A stretch of DNA of 64,000 nt. Source: an uncultured Aliivibrio sp. GTDB lineage: Bacteria > Pseudomonadota > Gammaproteobacteria > Enterobacterales > Vibrionaceae. The notes under the pieces were generated by a model, which saw only the letters and a list, made by a program, of their open reading frames with translations, did no database searches and was not told where the DNA came from. The stretch lies in the NCBI RefSeq assembly GCF_946479765.1, contig NZ_CAMLHO010000012.1, positions 1 through 64,000 of the forward strand. The letters are read 5' to 3'. The first letter of the stretch is position 1. Each line of letters starts with the position of its first letter. This document shows, piece by piece, positions 10,501 to 19,400 of the stretch. Made by a program: the position numbers and the translations under genes.

Positions 10501-12170
10501 ACTACCCGTATTATTGCTATCTTTCTAAGCTGCCTGTGCGGCAGTGAACAAGTATTTTTTGAAATCAGTAACTTTTATCAATTTCTAAGCTGCCTGTGCG
10601 GCAGTGAACTGACTGCTGATATATTACTAGAGTTTGGTAACTTTCTAAGCTGCCTGTGCGGCAGTGAACCCAGCGTTGCGAAGTGACCCGAATCTTATAG
10701 ATTTCTAAGCTGCCTGTGCGGCAGTGAACACGTATAAAACCGGTGGTGGCGGCCAAGGTGTTTTTCTAAGCTGCCTGTGCGGCAGTGAACACGCCACACT
10801 AGGTGCTATGCTACATTACGGTTTTCTAAGCTGCCTGTGCGGCAGTGAACTGAAACGATTAATGATATTAGCTGTACTTACTTTTCTAAGCTGCCTGTGC
10901 GGCAGTGAACGATTAAAACAGAAACCCAAGGCAACTGTTGACTTTCTAAGCTGCCTGTGCGGCAGTGAACAAGCAACTTAATCACTTCTAAATCGCTGTT
11001 ATTTTCTAAGCTGCCTGTGCGGCAGTGAACACTGAGTGCGATATTTTCAGAATTGCACAAATTTTCTAAGCTGCCTGTGCGGCAGTGAACAGGCTCTGGC
11101 AAGACATTTGCCGCCGTTGCCTTTTCTAAGCTGCCTGTGCGGCAGTGAACGATTCTCTTATGTTGTATATTTAGATATCAATTTTCTAAGCTGCCTGTGC
11201 GGCAGTGAACTTAGACTCTAGCGGTGTACCATCTTTAGACGTTTTCTAAGCTGCCTGTGCGGCAGTGAACACCACTATAATACGTGAATGTGCCAAGGCT
11301 ATTTTCTAAGCTGCCTGTGCGGCAGTGAACCGGGTAAATCATCTGTACCGATCGGTTATGCTTTTCTAAGCTGCCTGTGCGGCAGTGAACCTGATTTAGC
11401 AGCGACGTTCAATCTTGCAGTATTTCTAAGCTGCCTGTGCGGCAGTGAACAATCGATGCCTGTATTATTAACGTTAGATGACTTTCTAAGCTGCCTGTGC
11501 GGCAGTGAACGCGGCGTAACACTCGGAGCTGGTTATCGTGAATTTCTAAGCTGCCTGTGCGGCAGTGAACGTAAATTAACGTAGGGGTGCTCTGTGATGA
11601 TTTTTCTAAGCTGCCTGTGCGGCAGTGAACTAAGTTGACTGATTACGTACCAGACTACATTATTTCTAAGCTGCCTGTGCGGCAGTGAACGTGGATGCAA
11701 GCCAGATGAGCGGCGGAATTAATTTCTAAGCTGCCTGTGCGGCAGTGAACTTTCGGTTAATAGTTCCATTTCGTCTAGTTCTTTTCTAAGCTGCCTGTGC
11801 GGCAGTGAACATGAAAAAACCCCGCAATTACGCGGGGTTTTTTTTCTAAGCTGCCTGTGCGGCAGTGAACAATTAAAGGGCTTCCATGAATTAGACTGTA
11901 GATTTCTAAGCTGCCTGTGCGGCAGTGAACCTTTCCGTTTTTTATTGCTGGCACATGGTAATTTTCTAAGCTGCCTGTGCGGCAGTGAACATCAGAAAAA
12001 CAGCTTTTTAGAGGTTTAGTATTTTCTAAGCTGCCTGTGCGGCAGTGAACCTTTGCCGTTAACAAAAATGTCTTTTAATATCTTTCTAAGCTGCCTGTGC
12101 GGCAGTGAACAGCAGATGTTGTCGATGATATGGACAATGTGTTTTCTAAGCTGCCTGTGCGGCAGTGAAC
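7520..12170 (-). CRISPR. Type I-F CRISPR array 1: 77 full repeats plus a degenerate terminal repeat, 77 spacers
   Basis: 28-nt repeat GTTCACTGCCGCACAGGCAGCTTAGAAA (minus strand), period 60 with three 33-nt spacers; last full repeat 12143-12170, degenerate trailer repeat 7520-7547. Confidence 0.99.
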
Positions 12171-12308
12171 AATAGAATATCAGCACAAAAATAAGTTACA
12201 ACAAGTAGATAAGTAAAAATACCCATTTTTACCTAATTTTTTATACCTATTGTAACTTACTGATTTTATTGACTCGTTTTTAAAGAGCAATTTTTTGGTT
12301 ATTTTTGA
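12171..12308 (-). promoter_or_regulatory. Leader of CRISPR array 1
   Basis: AT-rich, begins aatagaatatcagcacaaaaataagttacaacaagtagata; closely similar to the sequence flanking array 2. Confidence 0.85.
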
Positions 12309-12860
12309 TTAAAACCAAGGGACAGTTGCTGATGAGCTTAATCCATAACGATTAAACTGCCCTTCAACTGCTTTATCTTGCAACCCACCATGCTCAATGA
12401 ATAACTTCATCACCTGCCCTGTGGATGTACTTTTTAATTGAACAAAGGGTAAGCGCAGCATTTTTTGCTGTTCATTACCAATTTTCAATGTCGCTTCTTC
12501 TGCACTAAGCCAACCTTTAGCAATAGAACGCTTGCGTTTATTGTCCGCACTTTTAGCTTGTTTACGCTTTACGCAGCGATATTCACAGACATCAGGCACT
12601 TTTAATACTGATGTTTGAGAGCAATAATCACGTAAACCTTTCAGCCAATTTAAGTCAAATAACTGTTTTAAATCGGCCTCATCACCATGCAGGCGTAACG
12701 TATCCTCTAGCGTTTTATCCACATTTGGAAAGCTAATTCCAATATTAACTTCTTTTAACTCCACCAAAGCTCTGTGTAATTTCGCCATTAAATTGCTAAT
12801 GAGTACAGGCTCTGACGCTTCTGGATCTGGTAATACTTTAATATCACAGTAAAAATTCAT
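12309..12860 (-). CDS. cas6f: Type I-F CRISPR endoribonuclease Cas6/Csy4
   Basis: MNFYCDIKVLPDPEASEPVLISNLMAKLHRAL start typical of Csy4; position after csy3 and next to the array. Confidence 0.95.
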   Translation of the reverse strand: MNFYCDIKVLPDPEASEPVLISNLMAKLHRALVELKEVNIGISFPNVDKTLEDTLRLHGDEADLKQLFDLNWLKGLRDYCSQTSVLKVPDVCEYRCVKRKQAKSADNKRKRSIAKGWLSAEEATLKIGNEQQKMLRLPFVQLKSTSTGQVMKLFIEHGGLQDKAVEGQFNRYGLSSSATVPWF

Positions 12861-12868
12861 GACGACCT

Positions 12869-13852
12869 CTATTCACCAAATACGCCACCACGAATAAGCA
12901 TTGCCATAATGTAATGCTGTTGCTCTTTCTCTGGTTGCTTATCTTTTAACATCCAACCATCCAATAACTTATAGAAATCATTATTTTCTTTTGGTTGACG
13001 GTAAGCAGCACCACGGTTGGTTACAGAGCCATACGGTTCAACCGCAATTGGGCCAACCTCTTCAAAAGCAGGGTGCCAAGTATCAATGGTACGTAATGCA
13101 TTACCAATCTTTTGAGAGTGCATTGCCGCTTGACCATTTAACTGATACAAGAATTTACTCTTATCCCCTTTACCCCCACCCATCACTAGCTCTTGTGATG
13201 GATACACAGCTTGGCCTTCACCTAACTGCGTGAATGCTTCAACTTTAATTAACGAGTGATTTTCAACTAACCCTTTTTGAATAATCTCGGCTAGTTCATC
13301 AACCGATGGATTATTATCAAAGCTACGTAAATTAAAATCATGACTATTAAAGGTAAATTCTTTTCCTTCTGCTGTTACTTTCACTAATACATTTTCAGCG
13401 CCAACACGGTTACGCCACAAGAAACGACCATTAGCAATATTTTGTGCATAACGTTTGGCTAATTCAGAAAAGCCTTCTCCTTGCGTATAAGTTTCAATTT
13501 TTTCAGCAAGCGCCGCCTGATATTCAGGATTATTACAGGTCGATGGTACTTGTAAGTCGCTTAATACTCGCAGGGTAAATTGCACTTTCAATGTATCTGT
13601 GTGATGACCTAATGCTGCAATATCAACGGTTTGTAAATTGGCCTTTGATACTTCTGCATCAAGCTTCGTTGGATCATTTGCCATTGCTGCTTTTAAGCGG
13701 TTTGAGATCGTACCACGTACCGCTTTTTCACCCACCATAATTGGTGCCCACTCTTGTTTCTCCCAGTTACCCGCAAACATTAATGCATCAGATGGAAGTA
13801 GTTTTGCTTCAAACGCCAAGACTGACGGTGTTTTCAAAGTTGTTTTAGCCAT
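12869..13852 (-). CDS. csy3: Type I-F Cascade backbone protein Csy3/Cas7f
   Basis: [26 protein letters not shown]...RGTISNRLK, classic Csy3. Confidence 0.97.
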   Translation of the reverse strand: MAKTTLKTPSVLAFEAKLLPSDALMFAGNWEKQEWAPIMVGEKAVRGTISNRLKAAMANDPTKLDAEVSKANLQTVDIAALGHHTDTLKVQFTLRVLSDLQVPSTCNNPEYQAALAEKIETYTQGEGFSELAKRYAQNIANGRFLWRNRVGAENVLVKVTAEGKEFTFNSHDFNLRSFDNNPSVDELAEIIQKGLVENHSLIKVEAFTQLGEGQAVYPSQELVMGGGKGDKSKFLYQLNGQAAMHSQKIGNALRTIDTWHPAFEEVGPIAVEPYGSVTNRGAAYRQPKENNDFYKLLDGWMLKDKQPEKEQQHYIMAMLIRGGVFGE

Positions 13853-13876
13853 TTTAAATTCTCTCTATTTTATAAT

Positions 13877-14848
13877 TTAAATTTCTTCGTCATCTTCATC
13901 AAACTCATCCATAGATAGTTCGATAATAGGATCTATAAACGGTTTTGTTTTAGCGACATACCAAGGTTCACAATGCTCATAACGCCAAATGGCATCATCA
14001 ATACAGGTTAAGCGATGCGGACTCATCCATTCACCAATACCATACGCTGCTTCAGCAAAAGCAACTGGAACCGTGGTGTCTCGTACATTGTCAACCTTTC
14101 CAGCCTCATACAGTGGCGAGATGGCACAATACCCTGACATGATTGGTACCAAGTATCCCATTTGAGGTTTCTTCACAAACTCCCACTTGGCTTTATTACT
14201 GAGTTCGCCTTGATCTTCTGCCTCACTTTCTACGCGCGTGGCTTGATATTTAACTTTGTAAAAATCACACCATGCATCAAATGCAGAGATTTGCTCACCT
14301 TGCTCATGTTTATTTTTAACGTATTCAGTTAAATATTCACTGCGATCTAACAATATAAACCCTGGCATTAAATGACGTAATACTTTTTTATCTTCATCTT
14401 TATTGGTCAGTGATATAGAACCAATTTGTGTTATTTGCCCTCCGGCAATTCTGAGTTTAGGCAGTAGATTTTCAACATCATTGACGAGTTGATCTTCCTG
14501 ATACATGGCACCACCCAACAAACCGTGCACTTCAATTAAGAGAGAAATCGTCATATTCATACGACCTTCTTCATTAATTGGAGCTGTGGTTCCTTTTTGA
14601 GTTAATGGGTTACGCGTTAAGGCAAAGACATAATCTCCCCACTCTTTAGGTTGCCTTGCGTGAACCATATTTTCATGACTGATAACGGCCACTCCACCTA
14701 ATGTGATGGCTAATTCAGAAGATAATTTTCGTGATAAAGCATGGGTAAATCCCAAAAAATTCGTCATGGCAGGGAAACCATACGTTAAGCCTGCAATCGC
14801 ATTGGCGTTTTGTACGCTGATGTCTTTTAATAATAAATAGCGGCTCAT
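13877..14848 (-). CDS. csy2: Type I-F protein Csy2/Cas5f
   Basis: LLLKDISVQNANAIAGLTYGFPAMTNFLGFTHALSRKL, classic Csy2. Confidence 0.97.
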   Translation of the reverse strand: MSRYLLLKDISVQNANAIAGLTYGFPAMTNFLGFTHALSRKLSSELAITLGGVAVISHENMVHARQPKEWGDYVFALTRNPLTQKGTTAPINEEGRMNMTISLLIEVHGLLGGAMYQEDQLVNDVENLLPKLRIAGGQITQIGSISLTNKDEDKKVLRHLMPGFILLDRSEYLTEYVKNKHEQGEQISAFDAWCDFYKVKYQATRVESEAEDQGELSNKAKWEFVKKPQMGYLVPIMSGYCAISPLYEAGKVDNVRDTTVPVAFAEAAYGIGEWMSPHRLTCIDDAIWRYEHCEPWYVAKTKPFIDPIIELSMDEFDEDDEEI

Positions 14849-14849
14849 G

Positions 14850-16196
14850 TTACAGCTCCCCTAATTTTGGCGTTGAGCGTTCAAAATGCTTTAATTGATG
14901 TAAAAACAACGTTGAAAAATAAGCGTGTTCAATATCACCTAAAACGTATTTTTCTTTCTGGCTCTTTAATTTATGTATTAACCAACTGGCAAAATCCGTC
15001 GCGATAAGCACCAACCAATCCCCTTTTTCACGGTGTTTTTGGAATGCCTCATCGGTGTTGTAAACATCTAACCACAATGCATGATTGGGCTTCATTTTAC
15101 ATTCATCACTATTTGACCAACCTGCATGATCTTTCATCATTTGAATGACCGCGGCGTGGTTTAACACCGTATCAATGATTGGCAAAAGGTACGCGTTATC
15201 TCGTTGACGGCGGATATTTACGTTTCGCTCATCTTCCCTTAAGTTTTCAAGAAATAAACGAAAATCACGGATCAATGCTGCCGTTTTAAAGCTTAATTCT
15301 CGCCCAAATACGCTTAAGCTGCTTATTGGTGGTGAGGTGATATGCTTCCATTGTGGTGGCGCACAATTTAATAAAAACGTTTCTCCATGACGTTCATTAT
15401 TTAATTGCGAGATATTTTGAGGTTTAGACCCTCCAAAATTTTGCACAGCAAGGTTAAAGAAACGTTCATCTAACTTTTCATGATATTTATCTGTCTTATG
15501 AGCATCACGGATCTCTTTTGAGTCACCATACCGAGTGCGTCTTACTTCATGATATAGCTCATGCGCAAGAGCCGATGAAAACAGTGGGCATAACAAATGG
15601 TATTCAACTGAGGTTTTATCTTTACTAATTAAGGGAAAGTACAGTTGCTTACTTAATGTATGGCTAGATAACTTGCTGTCACCAAGGGCTTGTGCAAATC
15701 CCTCTTTCCACTCTTGTAATTGTTGTTCATCTTTAGCAAAAGGACGCAACGTATCAACATGGCCTTGCTGTAATTGTGTAATTAAACTTTTACCATCACA
15801 CTCTAGCTTGAGTAATCTTGCGACATCTAACGCTGCGGCATTACCTACTGCATCAATGGCTTTCTTATTTAAGGATGCCGTCACCAAATAGTTTGACTCA
15901 CTTAATTGCTCACTGACCAACATACTACTGGCTTTGGCATCACTGTGAGTAAACTTTGCTGCATGGGTAGCAAGACTTATCTGTTTTGCTCGTTTTGCTG
16001 CATCAGAAAGCCACATGTTAGTAACAAATGCCGCTTCTATTGGGGCTGATTCTTCTGCGTAAACCGCTTTCGCTTCTGCAATCTCAATAGGGTCTTCACT
16101 TTTTTCTAAGATCTTATTTAGTGCCTTTTGTAATGGCTCTAACTTTGCTTCTTTTCGTTGCTGAATATAATCAGCAATGGCATTTGATAATGTCAT
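14850..16196 (-). CDS. csy1: Type I-F large subunit Csy1/Cas8f
   Basis: IADYIQQRKEAKLEPL...WLSDAAKRAKQISLATHAAKFTHSDAKAS; first gene of the csy1-4 block. Confidence 0.96.
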   Translation of the reverse strand: MTLSNAIADYIQQRKEAKLEPLQKALNKILEKSEDPIEIAEAKAVYAEESAPIEAAFVTNMWLSDAAKRAKQISLATHAAKFTHSDAKASSMLVSEQLSESNYLVTASLNKKAIDAVGNAAALDVARLLKLECDGKSLITQLQQGHVDTLRPFAKDEQQLQEWKEGFAQALGDSKLSSHTLSKQLYFPLISKDKTSVEYHLLCPLFSSALAHELYHEVRRTRYGDSKEIRDAHKTDKYHEKLDERFFNLAVQNFGGSKPQNISQLNNERHGETFLLNCAPPQWKHITSPPISSLSVFGRELSFKTAALIRDFRLFLENLREDERNVNIRRQRDNAYLLPIIDTVLNHAAVIQMMKDHAGWSNSDECKMKPNHALWLDVYNTDEAFQKHREKGDWLVLIATDFASWLIHKLKSQKEKYVLGDIEHAYFSTLFLHQLKHFERSTPKLGEL

Positions 16197-16252
16197 TCCA
16201 TCAACCTTTTAGAACATTGCTTATGTATCAATTGACTTAAGTTTGCCACCAT
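16193..16252 (-). CDS. Possible 19-codon leader mini-ORF overlapping the csy1 start
   Basis: ATG GTG GCA AAC TTA AGT CAA TTG ATA CAT AAG CAA TGT TCT AAA AGG TTG ATG GAA TGA; the stop overlaps the csy1 ATG as ATGA. No strong RBS seen. Confidence 0.25.
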   Translation of the reverse strand: MVANLSQLIHKQCSKRLME

Positions 16253-16268
16253 CAGTAAAACTGATCAA

Positions 16269-16289
16269 CCTAAATATTATTTTTAATAT
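16269..16289 (+). promoter_or_regulatory. Putative target site (CC PAM plus protospacer) of the CreR-like RNA in the csy1 promoter region
   Basis: CC-TAAATATTATTTTTAATAT versus guide TAAATCTTATTCTTAATTC: 15/19 identical, mismatches at positions 6, 12, 18 and 19 only; overlaps a TAATAT -10-like sequence on the csy1 strand. Confidence 0.75.
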
Positions 16290-16306
16290 GAATAATTTTT
16301 TAGGCC

Positions 16307-16322
16307 GTGACATCCGTGTCAC
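16307..16322. promoter_or_regulatory. Palindromic operator-like site
   Basis: GTGACA-TCCG-TGTCAC perfect inverted repeat between the csy1 promoter region and the pseudo-repeat element. Confidence 0.5.
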
Positions 16323-16333
16323 TATTTATTAAG

Positions 16334-16406
16334 ATTCACTGACTACTGATAATAGGTAGCTTAGAAATAAATCTTATTCTTAATTCGTCAACTACCGTAC
16401 AGGTAG
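16334..16406 (+). ncRNA. Putative crRNA-like regulatory RNA (CreR/CreA-like): degenerate repeat, 19-nt guide, degenerate repeat
   Basis: PsiR1 ATTCACTGACTACTGATAATAGGTAGCTTAGAAA (16334-16367) keeps ...GG(T)AGCTTAGAAA with the exact 8-nt handle; guide TAAATCTTATTCTTAATTC (16368-16386); PsiR2 GTCAACTACCGTACAGGTAG (16387-16406) has the I-F stem-loop with compensatory CTACC/GGTAG in place of CTGCC/GGCAG. Confidence 0.8.
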
Positions 16407-16407
16407 A

Positions 16408-16437
16408 GTGTTCAATACATTTCTATGTATTGAACAC
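16408..16437. repeat. 13-bp perfect inverted repeat (hairpin) at the cas2-3 3' end, directly downstream of the crRNA-like element
   Basis: GTGTTCAATACAT-TTCT-ATGTATTGAACAC. Confidence 0.9.
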
Positions 16438-19400
16438 ACCCAACTGCTCATGCCAATTCCAAATGAATTCTTGACCATCTTTTTTCGCAGCTCTTAAGCT
16501 AATACCACCAAAATATTGCCCGGTTATTATTACTGTTTGTTCTAACTGTTCTGCTAAATTGCTATAGATGGTTTCTGCATCGGTATTCATCCACCAGTAG
16601 TTACCCTCTGATAGCTCAATGCTTTGTGTTAGCACTCTATGATTTTGTGGCGTAAATACCCATTTTTTTTGCGTGGTGTCTTTTTGATGCCAGCCTAAAT
16701 CGCCCCACTCATCGGCTTGACACAAAATGAATTCTTCTTGTGGATCGGATTTCCTAAACTGCGTTTGATTGATAAACTCACCATACCAATCAGCATGATA
16801 GTTATCTTTCCACCATAACAAGGCTTCTTTATCACTTTGATAATACTGAACTTGTTGCCCTTTTCCATTTGGAGAACTAGGGAGACCAAGAGCCAATTTC
16901 AACGCCCTATGCTCTTGCATAACAAATGAGTTTACCCCTACAGCTACTTTTTTATTCTCTGCAAGTTTTATCTCTTTTTTAGTGATCTTAGGTTGCTGGA
17001 TCCTTGAAATCGCAGAAATACTTTCTAGTTCACCATTTAATAGTTCATTCAAATCATGAGTTGATAAAGGCAAATCTTTACTTTCAAAACCCGGTTTACA
17101 GTAAGCCGTCGAATTACCTTTTAATGCTCTGATATTTTTATTCAATACGATTAAGTTGCTACTGCTCGGCTCTTGTTGGCGATGACGTTGAATACGGCCA
17201 GCGAGTTGGATCAATGCTCGTAGTGAACTTGGCTCTGCAATGCCCCAATCGTAATCGTGATCTCGCCCTACCTCTACAACCGAAGTGCCAACCACAACAA
17301 ATATATTATTGGTCGTCGTAGTTGTGTTTAATGCTGCAATTATTTCGGGTTGTTGCCAAAGTTGCGCTTCATCATATCGAGTCAACGTATTGTCTAAACG
17401 ATTCTCTTTGTGAGATCTCACTGCTAATGGAAACTGTGAGTGGTATACACAAAAGTGAATACTGTAGTCATCTTGTGGCGAGATTTCCGACAAGCATTTC
17501 ATCACATTAATCATTGGGTCAATATTCGCCATTCGCACAACACCACAAGAGACTTTTCGCCCTGAGCTATGTTTTACGTGATGACTATCGTGTAATTGAT
17601 GGATCTGGCTATGAATGGTTGCTGCTACTAACTGATAAATATGATTATCATCTTTCTTTTCGCTTAACTCATCATCAAGGTGAACAGTGACTAACTCCCC
17701 TTTACGCAATATTTTTTTATTTTCGTTCAATTTTTTAATGCGCTTCTGCACGAAAATATCATTTTCTTCTGTAAAAGCGTCGGGAGATTTTATCTCGGTT
17801 ACATGACTTTTATTCTCATCAAACCATCCACAAACCACACTTTGCAGCTCCCCTTCAGGAAAGTTGGCTTCATTAAAGTGCTTTCTTCCTGCTAAATAGG
17901 CGTGATATAGCGCACTGATTAGTGACGGTGGTAAGGTTGCAGAAGAGAGTAATACACGAGAACCAAGCATACCTGCCCAGTTAACTAAGCGGCATAGTGC
18001 TGGCAAATCTTCCAAACCAAAATCATCAGGCTCATCCAAAATAAGGTCAGAGGTTAATAAACGCAGCATTGGCGCAATTTGTTTGCCACCACGCAAGCTT
18101 TCTGTCGCAGGCATCAGATGATCAATAGTGCTAACGACTACTGGCGCACTCAATAGTTGCTCTAACTTAGGGTTGCCTTTTAACCAATGCTTTAAACGTC
18201 CATCATAAATTTGACCATCATAACTAATAAAAAGTTGCTCAAAAAAGTCGTCGCTTGATTCGCTGCCAGAACTCGGTTTCTCTTTATTTGATTCTTTATT
18301 AACTTGATGCAACGTTTTAACGGCTTGCGATCCAATTAATACAGCCAGTTCATCGTCACCTAACTTTAGTAAATCACGGTAACTGTCACCCGTTTGCAGT
18401 GTCAGAGTTCTTAAGCCAACGGCAACAGAGAAACGACACCCTTCTCTTTCATCAGCAAGTGCATACATAATTCGAGCATTGGCAATGGTTTTACCACAAC
18501 CTGTTGAGGCCATATTGATTCCAAAGAAGCCCTGTTTTTCACTTAATCGAGCATACTCTTTGGCTGCCTTATAAGATTTATCTTGCCATGCAAATTTTTT
18601 CGGTGCATTTCGGCTGAATAGTTTATGCTGCCCAATAGCAGGTAAGGCGTATTTCAATGCTGGTAAATTTAACGCAAAGTGCATGGCATTATGCGCAACA
18701 CCTATATTATGCTCATCCAACTGCTGTTTAAATACCGCTCTCCCTTCAAGCTGAGTCGCTTTTCTATCCGTGTTAGCTTTTGGTAAATAATCGTTATCTC
18801 GCCACTCCAATTGAGATCGTTCAGCTTCTAAAGAGGAATAATAGTGATCCGAAAGCATTAAAGACAAACGTGACAAATGAGCAACAAAACGTTGTTTCAG
18901 CCACTCTTGCTCATGATTTAGCTTTGTGTTTTTTAGCGCTCGATACGCCAACTTAGACGCTTGTTTTTGCCATGTTTTACTAATAAACGGAGTCCCTTGG
19001 CTGAAGGTCCAATTTTTAATAATGGTGTCATTACCAATTTGATCTAATTGCTCTGCGTTACTCGAATTCCAATCACAATTAAAAACACCCATTAACCAGT
19101 TTTTCATATTTCCATTAACGACATTTTGAGTGCGTTTAGTCTGAGGTAATGGCAACCGGTGATGAGACACAATCAACCAAGCGACCAAGGAGGCAAAAGG
19201 CGTTAATGACTTAAATGGAGATTGTGAGTTTGCCCCATTATCGTGATGAAGATTTTTTAGCACATAAGATTCAGTGTTATTAGCATTCTCTGAGCGATCT
19301 ATTTCACTTAATTCAGATAGCCATTCTTGATCTGTCTTTCCTTTTACAAAAGCTTCAAACAAGCGTAGAGAAATCCACTCATGTCGATAAGGTTCACCTT

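Noticed and set aside
7573-12065. Many ORFs with repeated SLPHRQLR / FLSCLCGSE / VHCRTGSLE peptides
   Set aside because: Frame-open translations of the 28-nt CRISPR repeat with period 60 (20 codons); not proteins.
7548-12142. Self-targeting spacers against genes in this window
   Set aside because: No full-length match noticed by eye; only the solitary guide at 16368 has a convincing local target. A whole-genome search is needed.
16334-16406. Reading the cas2-3/csy1 gap as a random remnant of an old array
   Set aside because: A random remnant would not be expected to keep the exact 8-nt handle, a compensated stem and a guide matching a PAM-flanked site 44 bp away with a 6-nt mismatch period; kept as a functional candidate instead.
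17322-17510. ORFs antisense to cas2-3 (also 19401-19583)
   Set aside because: Short, antisense to a motif-rich gene, no RBS support.
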